Assembly (NCBI GenBank): GCA_944321895.1
Contig: CALUNA010000002.1
Location: 62,001 to 126,000 of the forward strand
Reading direction: 5' to 3'
Origin: an uncultured Bacteroidales bacterium
GTDB taxonomy: Bacteria > Bacteroidota > Bacteroidia > Bacteroidales > Paludibacteraceae
DNA: 64,000 nt
Positions 51,226 through 62,353 of this stretch are shown piece after piece. Each line of letters opens with the position of its first letter. Positions within the stretch are counted from its first letter, which is position 1. A program made the position numbers and the translations under genes. The notes under the pieces are model-generated. The model was not told where the DNA came from. It saw nothing but the letters and a program-made list of their open reading frames with translations, and made no database searches.

Positions 51226-53346
51226 TTGACATCATATCAGAAAATAACATACTGCATTGAACGCAGACTGCTGAACAAAGCTTTTGCAGAACTGCAGGAG
51301 TGGATTGTGTCGGCGCGTGCGGGCGCTTATTCGGATCAGGCGGAGAATTTGCAGACGAGTTACCGTTATCTGTTGGATTATTTTGCCCGAAACGTGGATG
51401 ACCCTCAACGCAAGGTGGTTTATAGAAAATTGCAGGCCGGTTTGTATGAACTGGCCGATCAGATAAACGCCGACGTTCAGGAACGGGAATCCGTGTTGTT
51501 TGACTATGTGCAAATGCGTTTGTTCAAGCAGCGTATGGTCGGAGTGACACCGGCCGGTTTGCTGCGCAACCTGACAGACTTTTACGATGGTGTTGCAACA
51601 CGCCGTGTCTATGAGGAAACCTTGGAACAGCTGTTCGGTTGTTTTTGGCTCTATGATTCCTGGACGGATGAATGGTCCGGTTGTTATGTCAACTTAATGA
51701 CACAACCCGGCTTTGGAGAAAATGAAAAATCCCTGGCTGTAACGGCGCTGACGCTGAATCTTTGGCGGCGGTTTTCCATGGAAAAGCTGTTGTTGCTGTT
51801 TAATTCCTGCCTGCAAGCGGATGACTATGTACGCGGGCGGGCTTTGGTCGGTTTGTGCTTTTTGTTGGCAAAATATGACCGGCGTTTGCCGCTTTATCCG
51901 GATATTGACGGGCGTCTGCAGTTGCTGATGGAGCAAACGGAAACAATGTCAGTGTTGAAAACGGTCGTGTCGCAGATTATACGGTCGACACAAACGGAAG
52001 AAATATCGCAGAAACTCAAAAATGAAATCATTCCGGAAATGCTGAAAGCGAACCCGCGTCTGCGGGAAAAAATGAACAATGAAGCTTTCCTGAAGATAGA
52101 AGATATAGAAGAACCGAATCCGGAATGGACAGAGTTTCTGGAAGAGAGTGGTATCGGGAAAAAATTGCGCGAACTGACAGAATTGCAACTGGAAGGGGCA
52201 GATGTGTATATGAGCACATTTTCGGCTTTGCGCTCCTTGCCTTTTTTTGAGCATACAAGTCATTGGTTCATGTTGTTCGACAAGGACTTTTCGGATATCG
52301 CGCCATTGTTTGCCGATTCGGACAAAAGTATCCTGTCCGCCTTTATCAAAAGCAATGTGTTGTGTAACTCTGATAAATATGCTTTTTGCCATGCCATAAA
52401 GCAAATGCCCGATAGCCAGCGAAAATCCATGCAAATGTCGTTGAATGCGGAAATGGAACAACTCGGCGAGCAACTGGATGGGCAGGCGGCTGCCGGAAAG
52501 GAAATAATCAGGATAACAAACCAGTACATACAGGATTTGTACCGTTTCTTCAAACTGCACAAGCACAGGAACGAGTTTGACGATATGTTCGCCTACGCAT
52601 TGTCATTGCATCAGGCTCATTTCTTCAATGTCGTTTTTACAGAAAAATCCGACCGTTTGGATGTGGCGACATTCTATTTTGTCAAGAAACATTATGCACA
52701 GGCTCTGGATATGTTCCGTGAACTGGAAACGGCATGTCCTACAGCCGAATTGTACCAGAAAATCGGATATTCTTGCCAGCAGCTCGGCGATTTGCCGGCG
52801 GCAATGAAAGCCTATGAGCGGGCAGACCTGATTGCGCCAGACCATGTCTGGACATTGAAGCGCATGGCTGTTTGTTCACGTCTGCTTGGCAATACCCAGG
52901 AGGCCTTGCGTTACTATTCCTGTGTTGCACAACTTGCTCCGGATGACAAGAAAACCTTGTTGAATATGGGACTATGCCTTTTGGAACTCAAACAATACGA
53001 TGAGGCTTTGAACCTGTACTACAAAATGGACATGGAATATCCGGAAGACATGCAGGTGTGTCGTGCTCTGGCATGGTGCCTGTTTGTGCAGCATGACCAT
53101 GCGCAGGCAGAAAAGTATTGGACAAAAGTGCTGGACGGTAATCCGGCGCCGGAAGATTATATGAATGCGGCGCATAATCTGTTTTGTCTGGGTAACAGGC
53201 AGGAGGCCTTTTCTTTGTACCGTCGCAGCAGGGCGAGATACAGTTCGCCTGCTGATTTCCGCCGTGCTTTTATGAAGGACGCGGATAATTTGAGAGAGCA
53301 GGGCCTTGATGCGGATGACATGGCATTGCTGTTTGAGTGTATTTGA
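51226..53346 (+). CDS. TPR-repeat protein with TTG start
   Basis: 706 residues from TTG at 51226 (TSYQKITYCIERRLLNKAFAEL). No ATG or GTG occurs in frame between the previous stop and this codon, and the next in-frame ATG would remove a conserved-looking helix pair, so TTG is the likely start. The protein is all helical, without signal peptide. The C-terminal 200 residues contain clear TPRs (LPAAMKAYERADLIAPDHVWTLK, NTQEALRYYSCVAQLAPDDK). It probably serves as a cytosolic scaffold; partner unknown. It may be cotranscribed with the Crp/Fnr gene. Confidence 0.8.
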   Translation: MTSYQKITYCIERRLLNKAFAELQEWIVSARAGAYSDQAENLQTSYRYLLDYFARNVDDPQRKVVYRKLQAGLYELADQINADVQERESVLFDYVQMRLFKQRMVGVTPAGLLRNLTDFYDGVATRRVYEETLEQLFGCFWLYDSWTDEWSGCYVNLMTQPGFGENEKSLAVTALTLNLWRRFSMEKLLLLFNSCLQADDYVRGRALVGLCFLLAKYDRRLPLYPDIDGRLQLLMEQTETMSVLKTVVSQIIRSTQTEEISQKLKNEIIPEMLKANPRLREKMNNEAFLKIEDIEEPNPEWTEFLEESGIGKKLRELTELQLEGADVYMSTFSALRSLPFFEHTSHWFMLFDKDFSDIAPLFADSDKSILSAFIKSNVLCNSDKYAFCHAIKQMPDSQRKSMQMSLNAEMEQLGEQLDGQAAAGKEIIRITNQYIQDLYRFFKLHKHRNEFDDMFAYALSLHQAHFFNVVFTEKSDRLDVATFYFVKKHYAQALDMFRELETACPTAELYQKIGYSCQQLGDLPAAMKAYERADLIAPDHVWTLKRMAVCSRLLGNTQEALRYYSCVAQLAPDDKKTLLNMGLCLLELKQYDEALNLYYKMDMEYPEDMQVCRALAWCLFVQHDHAQAEKYWTKVLDGNPAPEDYMNAAHNLFCLGNRQEAFSLYRRSRARYSSPADFRRAFMKDADNLREQGLDADDMALLFECI

Positions 53347-53677
53347 AATTAGGGTTGCCTGATATCTGGCCTTGTGCGGCAGCATTTCCTTTATGATGAT
53401 GGTTTTTTTCAAACATTCTGGGAATCGAATGTTGTTACTGTCTGAAAACAGGACGGGGAGCTTTTCACAAAGTTCCCCGTTCTATAGGCATTAGTTTTTT
53501 AAGGTATAAAAAAGATTGTGTTGCTTTTAGTTAACGCATACAAAGTAACGGCTATTTTTTTATTCCTACAATACCTGAAAACATGTTCTTCAACACATAT
53601 GTATTCAAACAAACAAGTATTTTAACAATTAAAGCCCGGCTTTGGTGGTAAAATTGCGGACTACGTTTTCCTTTTCC
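53347..53677. other. 331-nt convergent gap containing a 12-pair hairpin
   Basis: ACGGGGAGCTTT (53453-53464) pairs with AAAGTTCCCCGT (53469-53480) around TCAC, with one G-T pair. A T-run (TTTTTT) comes 14 nt later on the plus strand, and CCTGTTTT follows on the minus strand. It may end both converging transcripts. The rest of the gap is AT-rich and holds nothing recognisable. Confidence 0.5.
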
Positions 53678-54184
53678 TTACAATTTGTCACTCTTTGGAT
53701 TCAGTTCTATTACCTCCAGGTTGTCAATGCTTCCTTTGTCCAGTTCAAGGCGAACGATGGTTTGCACCAGGTGGAAACCATATTTCCCGGCGGCTCCCGG
53801 ATTAATGTGCAACAATCCGAGTTGTTTGTCGTAGCGTATTTTTAGGATGTGCGAATGCCCGCAGATGAACAGCTTGGGCGGATGCAGGAATATTTCCGGT
53901 TTTACGGCAGCATCATACTTGCCGGGATAACCGCCGATATGGGTAATCCAAACGGATACGCCTTCCAGCTCGAAACGGTTGTCTCGCGGCAGCATGGCAC
54001 GCAAATCATAGCCGTCAATGTTTCCCCATACAGCCCGTGTGGGTTTGAATGCCATGAGTTGTTCAAGCACGGCAGGCGACCCAATGTCGCCTGCATGCCA
54101 TATCTCATCGCAGTTGGAAAAATGTTCGAAAATACGTTTGTCCAACAACCCGTGCGTATCGGAAAGGATTCCTATCCGTTTCAT
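53678..54184 (-). CDS. YfcE/MJ0936-family metallophosphoesterase
   Basis: 168 residues. All calcineurin-type metal ligands are visible: ILSDTHG, IWHAGDIGS, WGNID, ITHIGG and CGHSHILKI. Members hydrolyse phosphodiesters with two divalent metals; physiological substrates are mostly unknown. It starts 4 nt after the stop of the beta-barrel gene, so it belongs to that operon. Confidence 0.94.
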   Translation of the reverse strand: MKRIGILSDTHGLLDKRIFEHFSNCDEIWHAGDIGSPAVLEQLMAFKPTRAVWGNIDGYDLRAMLPRDNRFELEGVSVWITHIGGYPGKYDAAVKPEIFLHPPKLFICGHSHILKIRYDKQLGLLHINPGAAGKYGFHLVQTIVRLELDKGSIDNLEVIELNPKSDKL

Positions 54185-54188
54185 GTCC

Positions 54189-54830
54189 TTAAAAAACGAT
54201 TCCTAACGAAATGAGGAATGTGTTGAGCGGGTCGTATGCCGAATTTTTGATTTCCTCGCCCAGCTTGATGTCCTTTGTTATGTTCTGGATCAGGTTGTAG
54301 CGTATATCCAGATTTATCAGATTGAATAATTCAACTCCCAGACCGGTTTCCAGACCGAAACTTGCCTTCCGGAACTGGTCTTCTATGCCGGGTAATATTT
54401 GCCCGTTCGGATCTTTGAATTCCGACAATGACCCTGCATTGAAACGAACCTTCGGACCAAGAACCAGTCTCATGTTGAGTATTTTCAGGTCAAAGAGTTT
54501 GACGCCGGCCAACAGTGGCAAATCAATGGTACTGACGGTTATTTTCTTGTCATAAGTCGTGCCGTCGTAGCTGAACTGGTAATTGTTTTTCTGCATGTTG
54601 TAGAGCAACTCCGGCTGAAAATAAACACGTTTGCCCATACGGAGGAGTATGCCGGCATGGAAGCCATTGGCAATGTCGCTTTTGATGCTTCCCATATTGT
54701 AACCGCTTATTTCCTCTATGTTCCCGATTCCCAACGAGCTGGTGTAACCAGCCTTGACGCCGAAACTGAATTCAGCAAATGCAATACTTGTACACAGCAA
54801 AAATGTACATACAAAAATTAGTTTTTTCAT
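54189..54830 (-). CDS. Outer-membrane beta-barrel protein (porin-family, PF13568-like)
   Basis: 213 residues with a signal peptide (KKLIFVCTFLLCTSIAFA) and the usual opening FSFGVKAGYTSSLGIGN. Eight alternating strands follow (RVYFQPELLYNMQ, LPLLAGVKLFDL, FGLETGLGVELFN), ending in an aromatic residue (LISLGIVF). A small outer-membrane barrel of unknown role. It lies between the MetH-type gene (22 nt) and the phosphoesterase (4 nt). Confidence 0.88.
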   Translation of the reverse strand: MKKLIFVCTFLLCTSIAFAEFSFGVKAGYTSSLGIGNIEEISGYNMGSIKSDIANGFHAGILLRMGKRVYFQPELLYNMQKNNYQFSYDGTTYDKKITVSTIDLPLLAGVKLFDLKILNMRLVLGPKVRFNAGSLSEFKDPNGQILPGIEDQFRKASFGLETGLGVELFNLINLDIRYNLIQNITKDIKLGEEIKNSAYDPLNTFLISLGIVF

Positions 54831-54852
54831 ATTTTTCTATTGTTTTAGTAGT

Positions 54853-56580
54853 TTATGAAAATAGATTTGGTTTTCTCTTTTGGGCCTTTTCCAGGGTCAG
54901 CAATGTTTCTTTCTGTTCATGCTTTTGTCTGAGGGCCTGTTGTCGTGTATTTAACTCTTCTATGAATGAATCACGCATGTCCGGGTTCAGTAGTTTGCCG
55001 GCCACAAGCACGTTGATGGATGCATCTTTGGTGTGTACGACAGGAGCAGCGTAGAGCGGTGCTATTTTTACGGCCGTGTGTATGTCGGATGTTGTTGCTC
55101 CGCCTATCAGCAAGGGTATTTTTGCGCCATATTCTTGAAGCAGGGTGGCAACCTCACACATTTCGGTGAGTGATGGTGTTATAAGGCCGCTTAAACCAAT
55201 CAGGTCAACTTTTTCTTTCAACGCGGTTTCCACTATCCGCTCGCGAGGCACCATGACTCCCAAGTCAATGACCTCATAGTTGTTGCATGCCATGATGACG
55301 CTGACAATGTTCTTGCCGATATCGTGTACATCTCCTTTGACCGTAGCTAACAGAATCTTGCCGTTTTTTGTTGCGGCTTGTTTGTTTGTCTGTTCCATGT
55401 AGGGTTGCAGGAAACTGACAGCCTGTTTCATTGTACGGGCGGTTTTGACTACCTGGGGCAGGAACATTTTGCCTTCTCCGAACAGTTCGCCAACCTTGTT
55501 CATGCCGGCCATTAGTGGTTTTTCTATGATTTCAACCGGTGTTACATATTTCTGCAGGGCTTCCTGCAGGTCTGTTTCCAGATGGTCGCCAATGCCTTTC
55601 AGCAGGGCATATTCCAACCGTTCGTCCACAGTGCCTGTGCGCCAGGATTCCTGTTTTCCCGATGTTGTTGCAGCTGTGTTTTGGATATGGCTGGCATATT
55701 CAATCAGTTTTTCGGAGGCATGCCGGTTTCTGTTCAGCACGACATCCTCTACCAATTTGAGCAAGTCGGCCGGAATGTCTTCGTATATTTGCAGCATGCC
55801 GGCATTGACTATTCCCATGTCCAGTCCGGCGGCAATGGCGTGGTACAGGAAAACGGAATGCATGGCTTCGCGTATTGTGTTGTTGCCGCGGAATGAGAAT
55901 GAAAGGTTACTGATTCCGCCGCTGACTTTAGCCAAAGGCAGGTTTTGCTTGATCCACCGGGTCGCTTCAATGAAATCGACGGCGTAGTTGTCGTGTTGTT
56001 CCATGCCGGTGGCGATGGACAGTATGTTTGGGTCGAAGATTATGTCTTGTGCAGGAAAACCGATGCCTGTCAGCAGTTGGTAGGCTCGTTTGCAAACTTC
56101 GATTTTCCGGGAACAGGTATCGGCCTGCCCTTGTTCATCGAAAGCCATGACCACAACAGCTGCTCCCAACAGGCGGATTTTGCGCGCTTTTTCCAGAAAG
56201 GAGTCTTCGCCCTCTTTGAGGCTTATGGAGTTGACGATGGATTTGCCTTGCGTGCACTTCAGGGCTGCCTCAATGACTTCCCATTTGGATGAGTCAATCA
56301 TCAGGGGAACTTTGGCGATGTCCGGTTCCGAAGCAATCAGATTGACGAAATTCACCATCTCGGTTTTTGCATCCAGCATGCCATCATCAAAATTCAGGTC
56401 CAGTATCTGTGCCCCGTTTTCAACCTGTGAACGGGCAATGGCAAGTGCCTCATCGTATCTTTTTTCATTGATCAGACGGAGGAACTTGCGTGAACCGGCT
56501 ACATTGCATCTTTCTCCTATGTTCAGGAATGTGCCGCCGGTGGGTCGATATGTAGTGTCATTGAGTCCCATGGGGTTCAA
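54853..56580 (-). CDS. metH: Minimal MetH: pterin-binding plus cobalamin-binding modules only
   Basis: 575 residues. Residues about 14-290 form the methyltetrahydrofolate (pterin) barrel ([55 protein letters not shown]). Residues about 320-405 form the cobalamin cap, and about 408-545 the Rossmann B12 domain with GDVHDIGKN, whose His419 is the axial ligand. The N-terminal homocysteine-binding barrel and C-terminal SAM reactivation domain of full MetH (1,227 residues in E. coli) are both absent; the frame ends naturally just after the segment that would join the reactivation domain ([11 protein letters not shown]). It could act with a separately encoded homocysteine module, or transfer methyl groups to another acceptor. 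The start overlaps the GldF-like gene by ATGA. Confidence 0.88.
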   Translation of the reverse strand: MNPMGLNDTTYRPTGGTFLNIGERCNVAGSRKFLRLINEKRYDEALAIARSQVENGAQILDLNFDDGMLDAKTEMVNFVNLIASEPDIAKVPLMIDSSKWEVIEAALKCTQGKSIVNSISLKEGEDSFLEKARKIRLLGAAVVVMAFDEQGQADTCSRKIEVCKRAYQLLTGIGFPAQDIIFDPNILSIATGMEQHDNYAVDFIEATRWIKQNLPLAKVSGGISNLSFSFRGNNTIREAMHSVFLYHAIAAGLDMGIVNAGMLQIYEDIPADLLKLVEDVVLNRNRHASEKLIEYASHIQNTAATTSGKQESWRTGTVDERLEYALLKGIGDHLETDLQEALQKYVTPVEIIEKPLMAGMNKVGELFGEGKMFLPQVVKTARTMKQAVSFLQPYMEQTNKQAATKNGKILLATVKGDVHDIGKNIVSVIMACNNYEVIDLGVMVPRERIVETALKEKVDLIGLSGLITPSLTEMCEVATLLQEYGAKIPLLIGGATTSDIHTAVKIAPLYAAPVVHTKDASINVLVAGKLLNPDMRDSFIEELNTRQQALRQKHEQKETLLTLEKAQKRKPNLFS

Positions 56581-57302
56581 CGTTTGCGCATGACATCAAT
56601 GGTCAGCAGAACAAAACCGCTCGCTACGGACAGGAAATAGATAATGTCCCTGCTGTCGATAACTCCTTTGCTGATGGATTTGTAATGTTCGTGAAAACCT
56701 ATTGACTGTATGAAATTTACAATGTTTCCTTTGTCTGACAGGCTTCCCAGCAAATCAAAGCCGTAAAACATGATAAAGCAAACGGTTGTGCCTGTGATAA
56801 AAGCTGCTATTTGGTTTTTTGTCAGCGAGGAAGCACATGTTCCTATGGCACAATTGGTTCCTGCCAGAAAAACAAGGCCGATAAAACCGCCCCAGAATGC
56901 TCCGCCGTCCACATTGCCGGCTGGTTCGGCCAGATATCCGACGGATATGTAATAAATACAGCAAGGCAGTAAGGCCAATACGGTAAGCGACCAGCCTGCA
57001 AGGTATTTTCCCAGAACGATGGATGTCCGGCTTACAGGATGGGTCTTAAGCAGGTCCCAGGTACGTTCTTTGCGTTCTTCGGCAAAAAGGCGCATGGTTA
57101 TTGCCGGGCACAAAAACATGAATAACCACGGGGCGAGTGTGAACAAACCATCCAACTGGGCATAACCGGAGTCCAGAATATTATATTCTCCAGGAATTAC
57201 CCATAAGAACAATCCTGTTATCAGCAGAAACAGGCCAATAACAATATAACCGGTTGCGTTGCTGAAAAAATAGCGGAATTCTTTAAGGAAGATAGCGGTC
57301 AC
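56577..57302 (-). CDS. gldF: GldF-like ABC-2 transporter permease
   Basis: 241 residues with six membrane helices. [21 protein letters not shown], the central [22 protein letters not shown]-type loop (here [20 protein letters not shown]), [13 protein letters not shown] and [15 protein letters not shown] match GldF, the permease of the GldAFG transporter needed for gliding in Flavobacterium. In non-gliding Bacteroidetes related transporters remain, with unknown substrate. The usual neighbour gldG is absent; the gene is followed, with a 4-nt overlap, by the MetH-type gene instead. First gene of the operon gldF-metH-barrel-phosphoesterase. Confidence 0.85.
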   Translation of the reverse strand: MTAIFLKEFRYFFSNATGYIVIGLFLLITGLFLWVIPGEYNILDSGYAQLDGLFTLAPWLFMFLCPAITMRLFAEERKERTWDLLKTHPVSRTSIVLGKYLAGWSLTVLALLPCCIYYISVGYLAEPAGNVDGGAFWGGFIGLVFLAGTNCAIGTCASSLTKNQIAAFITGTTVCFIMFYGFDLLGSLSDKGNIVNFIQSIGFHEHYKSISKGVIDSRDIIYFLSVASGFVLLTIDVMRKR

Positions 57303-57369
57303 GATAAATGCGATAGAAATTTTCTGTTGCTGAAAATTAGTGATTTTTCATTTTTTTGTATAAAGTCAT

Positions 57370-57377
57370 TATCTTTG
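57370..57377 (+). promoter_or_regulatory. -7 box of the PagL-like gene
   Basis: TATCTTTG, an exact TAnnTTTG match, 29 nt before the ATG at 57407. The -33 element is not evident. Confidence 0.5.
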
Positions 57378-57406
57378 CGGTGTCAAAAATACTACAAATT
57401 GTTTGG

Positions 57407-58666
57407 ATGTACAATAAAAAATCATATATGTTTTTGAGAATGGTTGGGCTGTTGTGTTTTTTGTGGTCAGTTCTGCCATTGCAGGCACAATATCATGTTA
57501 TGTACAAGATTAAAGCCGAATACATGTATGGCTTTTTATTGAAGCATGACCAGCACATGGAGGCGTTGGTAGACAAACCGATTATGGGTGCGGAGCTTTC
57601 GGTTGATTTTTTGCCGAACGGTAAGCGGCAATGGCCGTTTCAATGGAATGGCGCATCAGTAGGAGCGGCGCTTGCATATGTGAATCTTGGAAATCCGGAT
57701 GTTTTGGGGCATGCGGTGGCATGTTATCCTTATTTGGATATTCCTGTGCTCAGGTTACCATGGATTTGTGTCACTGTCAGACCGGGAGTCGGGTTGGGTT
57801 TTGTCACCAAGACTTTTGACAATACGGCTCCTCCCGGAACAACATCACTTGCCAATCCGGATGGTACAATCAACACGGCAGTCGGTTCTGTGTTGAATGC
57901 TTGCCTGCGGGGAAATCTGGCGTTTGAGATTCCTGTTTACAAAGGGTTCGGCATAACGGGTTCTGTGGGCTATCTTCATTTGTCAAATGGAAGCATAATG
58001 ACCCCGAATTCCGGTTTGAATATATTGCAGGCACAGTTGGGATGTGTGTATTTCCCTCAATACGATGCGTATAACCGCATTTATGTGCCGCGTGTCCGGC
58101 AATCTGTGGACAGACGCTTGTCATATGAATTGACGTTGTCCGGCGGGGTGCGTGAACTGTATTATCAGGATAACCGCATGTATGGCATTGCATCAGTTGC
58201 CTTTGGCGTGCATTATCCATTGGCACATATTTTCCGTTTGGGGGTGGGGATTGATGCTTTTTATGATGGTGCTTTTGGAGCTGTTTATGCTGATTATGCT
58301 ACCGGGAACGAGCCGTCAACGAATTACGCAAGGACCTATATCACATCCAGCGAATTGAAAAACCAGTTTCGCGTAGGCTTGTCCGTACAACCTGAATTGG
58401 TCTTCGGAAAACTGATTGCCGGCGTACACCTGGGTGTATACCTGTATGATCCGATTAAGAATCTGGAGCCGTTTGACGAAGCCAAAAACGGTACGGTCAG
58501 CAAAGGTATTTTCTACAAATATGACATTGACAAGGAGGATGGCTGGTTTTATACTCGTTTGGGGCTGAAATATATGGTTTCCAATCATTTTTATGTTGCC
58601 ATAGGACTAAAAACCCATTTGCAGAAGGCTGAATTTATAGAGTGGGGAGCGGGTGTGAGACTATAG
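57407..58666 (+). CDS. Acyloxyacyl hydrolase family protein (PagL-like lipid A deacylase)
   Basis: 419 residues from the ATG at 57407; a second candidate ATG lies at 57428 and a TTG at 57356 falls before the promoter. A signal peptide (FLRMVGLLCFLWSVLPLQA) precedes an outer-membrane barrel. The catalytic His-x-Ser pattern of PagL is in VGYLHLSNGSI, with PNSGLN shortly after. PagL-type enzymes remove an acyl chain from lipid A in the outer membrane. The C-terminal half is a second stretch of barrel-like strands, usual for the longer Bacteroidales members. Activity is inferred from the motif. Confidence 0.82.
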   Translation: MYNKKSYMFLRMVGLLCFLWSVLPLQAQYHVMYKIKAEYMYGFLLKHDQHMEALVDKPIMGAELSVDFLPNGKRQWPFQWNGASVGAALAYVNLGNPDVLGHAVACYPYLDIPVLRLPWICVTVRPGVGLGFVTKTFDNTAPPGTTSLANPDGTINTAVGSVLNACLRGNLAFEIPVYKGFGITGSVGYLHLSNGSIMTPNSGLNILQAQLGCVYFPQYDAYNRIYVPRVRQSVDRRLSYELTLSGGVRELYYQDNRMYGIASVAFGVHYPLAHIFRLGVGIDAFYDGAFGAVYADYATGNEPSTNYARTYITSSELKNQFRVGLSVQPELVFGKLIAGVHLGVYLYDPIKNLEPFDEAKNGTVSKGIFYKYDIDKEDGWFYTRLGLKYMVSNHFYVAIGLKTHLQKAEFIEWGAGVRL

Positions 58667-58717
58667 TCTCTTGTGCCCTTCGGGCGGAAGAACAACAAAG
58701 CAACGTTTCCGAAAAAC

Positions 58718-58759
58718 AGACAGCGGTGTGCATTTGTTCGCAAATGCACACCGCTGTCT
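58718..58759 (-). terminator. 19-bp TTCG-loop hairpin terminator (possibly bidirectional)
   Basis: A perfect 19-bp stem capped by TTCG (58737-58740). On the minus strand GTTTTT follows at once, ending the DUF4831 transcript. It also lies 51 nt after the converging PagL-like gene and may stop that one too, though its plus-strand T-tract is poor. Confidence 0.85.
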
Positions 58760-58787
58760 TGTATATGCTTGTCATATAAAACAGTAT

Positions 58788-59837
58788 TTATTTTTCAATC
58801 TTGAGTAATGCGCCCGTCTTGGGATTGAACTGGATTTTGACATCCGACTTGGTGAACAATTCCACCGGCAACGGAACGCTGATACCGAATTGAGGTACGG
58901 TAACCTCCTTGTCCACATAGACGGTTTGTCCTTGAGATACAGTCACTCTGGCCGAACCGGGCAGGTTATAGAACAGTGCGGCAGTTTGTTGTTTCCCTTT
59001 TTCGGTTAGCGGAAGATACTCTTGTTTGTTTGCCTTTATGCTCAGAAAAATGGGTGTTCCTCCCAAATCATTTTTGGGAACGAGGCCGCTGTGTGTCGAG
59101 AAGCGTGCCAGGATGGATTGGTTTACATCGTTGGCAGGCGTGATCTCGATGACTTCCCTCAAGGTTTCGGTCGTTGTCTTGCCGATGAACAATTCGCACA
59201 GTTCTTTTTCAGTCCTGGCCATTTCGTCCAGTACAGTCCTGAATGACAGCCCGTCGGCCGGCAACTGGTCAACATCGCCGGAAAGGAGGTTGATGCGGCT
59301 TTCGCGTATGCGGTAAATCTGTTTGGCCGTGCCTTCTGCCATCTTGGCAATTGAATTGGCAAACATTTGCTCTTCGCCAAGGGGCATGAGCGATGGTCCC
59401 ACTGGAGTGGGACTTTTTGCCGCTTCTTCCTTTTTCTGTTTGGAAGTGTTTGCGGGTGCATGATCATTGATTGCACACAGAATACCTTTTTCGTTCAGCG
59501 TTACGTAGCAGTTCAGCAGATTCTTGTCCGGTGTGATTTTGTATTTCCGGCTTTCGTCGGCAACGGTTTTTGTCAGCAACCGTATGTTTTTGATTGTGTA
59601 AACGGTCTTGTTTTCCGTTACGACATCTTTGGTGCCTAAATAGCGCTCGGAATACTGATAGAATATGCCGATTTCCTGTGTCTGTTTTTCATATTCGATT
59701 TCGAATCCGAAAACTATTTTAGGCATGGCATATACGATGGCACTTTCGCCTTCCGCGACAGTTTGGGCTTGTGCAGCCGGAATCGTGCATGTGAACAACA
59801 GCGCGATAATCGGATAAATGCAAAGTCTGTGTTTCAT
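58788..59837 (-). CDS. DUF4831 family secreted protein
   Basis: 349 residues from the ATG at 59837, followed by a signal peptide (KHRLCIYPIIALLFTCTIPAAQA); a longer frame overlapping aroE is rejected. The early segment AIVYAMPKIVFGFEIEYEK and the central ESRINLLSGDVDQLPADGLSF fit DUF4831, a Bacteroidales periplasmic or surface family of unknown function, beta-rich with one charged helix. A Lys/Pro-rich linker lies at about 165-180. It starts 17 nt after aroE, so probably is cotranscribed with it. Confidence 0.85.
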   Translation of the reverse strand: MKHRLCIYPIIALLFTCTIPAAQAQTVAEGESAIVYAMPKIVFGFEIEYEKQTQEIGIFYQYSERYLGTKDVVTENKTVYTIKNIRLLTKTVADESRKYKITPDKNLLNCYVTLNEKGILCAINDHAPANTSKQKKEEAAKSPTPVGPSLMPLGEEQMFANSIAKMAEGTAKQIYRIRESRINLLSGDVDQLPADGLSFRTVLDEMARTEKELCELFIGKTTTETLREVIEITPANDVNQSILARFSTHSGLVPKNDLGGTPIFLSIKANKQEYLPLTEKGKQQTAALFYNLPGSARVTVSQGQTVYVDKEVTVPQFGISVPLPVELFTKSDVKIQFNPKTGALLKIEK

Positions 59838-59854
59838 AAATATCAATTTTGTGT

Positions 59855-60592
59855 TTAAGAATTCCAAATGTTCCAGGCTGCGATGGCTTGTCCGGTCAGC
59901 ATGCCCAGTCCGTTCACAATGTCGCATCCTCGTTGTTCTCCCTGTTGCAAAAATAGCGTTTTTTCCGGATTGTAAACTACGTCGAACAGCAAGTGTTTCG
60001 GAGTGAGGCTGCGGTAGGGAATATCGGGGCATTCGTCCGTTTTCGGGAATGTGCCGAGCGGTGTCGCATTGACAATCAGCGTGTGTTTTTCCATGATTTC
60101 AGGTGTCAGCTGGCTGTATGTCAGCATATCAGGCTTTGCCGTCCGTGACACGAAGGTGGATGTTATACCCATTTGTTCCAGACCGTATTTGATGGCTTTG
60201 GATGCGCCGCCTGTGCCCAGAATCAGGGCTTTTTGATGCCATGGTCTGACATGCGGGCGTATGGATTCCAGAAAACCGATGGCATCGGAATTGTAGCCTT
60301 TCAGGCGTGTCTGGTCTCCGGTCCGGATGAATTTGATGACGTTGACCGCACCGATGGTCCTGGCTGTTTCGTCCAGTTCATCCAAAAGCGGGATGATTTG
60401 TTCCTTGTATGGAATTGTGACGTTCAGGCCGGAAAAATCGATTTGTCGCACAAGTTGCGGAAAATCTTGTATGTTTTCCAGTTCGTACAACTCGTATGCA
60501 GCATCGATTCTCTCGTCGGAAAACTTCCGTGTGAAATATTTTTTTGAAAATGAATGCCCTAACTGGAATCCGATTAGTCCGAAATGTTTCAT
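59855..60592 (-). CDS. aroE: Shikimate dehydrogenase
   Basis: 245 residues from the ATG at 60592 (MKHFGLIGFQLGHSFSKKYF); upstream in-frame sequence is the groEL terminator. Substrate residues are in LGHSFSKKYF, LNVTIPYKEQI (catalytic Lys) and LKGYNSDAIGF (a Ser replaces the usual Thr of YNTD). The NADP loop is ILGTGGASKAI, and NATPLGTFP follows. It reduces 3-dehydroshikimate. The family is normally 260-290 residues, so this is a compact Bacteroidales form. Confidence 0.95.
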   Translation of the reverse strand: MKHFGLIGFQLGHSFSKKYFTRKFSDERIDAAYELYELENIQDFPQLVRQIDFSGLNVTIPYKEQIIPLLDELDETARTIGAVNVIKFIRTGDQTRLKGYNSDAIGFLESIRPHVRPWHQKALILGTGGASKAIKYGLEQMGITSTFVSRTAKPDMLTYSQLTPEIMEKHTLIVNATPLGTFPKTDECPDIPYRSLTPKHLLFDVVYNPEKTLFLQQGEQRGCDIVNGLGMLTGQAIAAWNIWNS

Positions 60593-60614
60593 GTGCGCAA
60601 AGGTATGAAAAAAA

Positions 60615-60646
60615 ACGGGATTTTCAGGTTTCCCCGAAAATCCCGT
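60615..60646 (-). terminator. Terminator of the groESL operon
   Basis: A perfect 11-bp stem ACGGGATTTTC / GAAAATCCCGT with a 10-nt loop. On the minus strand eight T follow directly. It lies between groEL and aroE. Confidence 0.92.
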
Positions 60647-60672
60647 CCGGAATCTATGCTGTTTTGAAGAAA

Positions 60673-62349
<1,677 letters not shown>

Positions 62350-62353
62350 TCAT

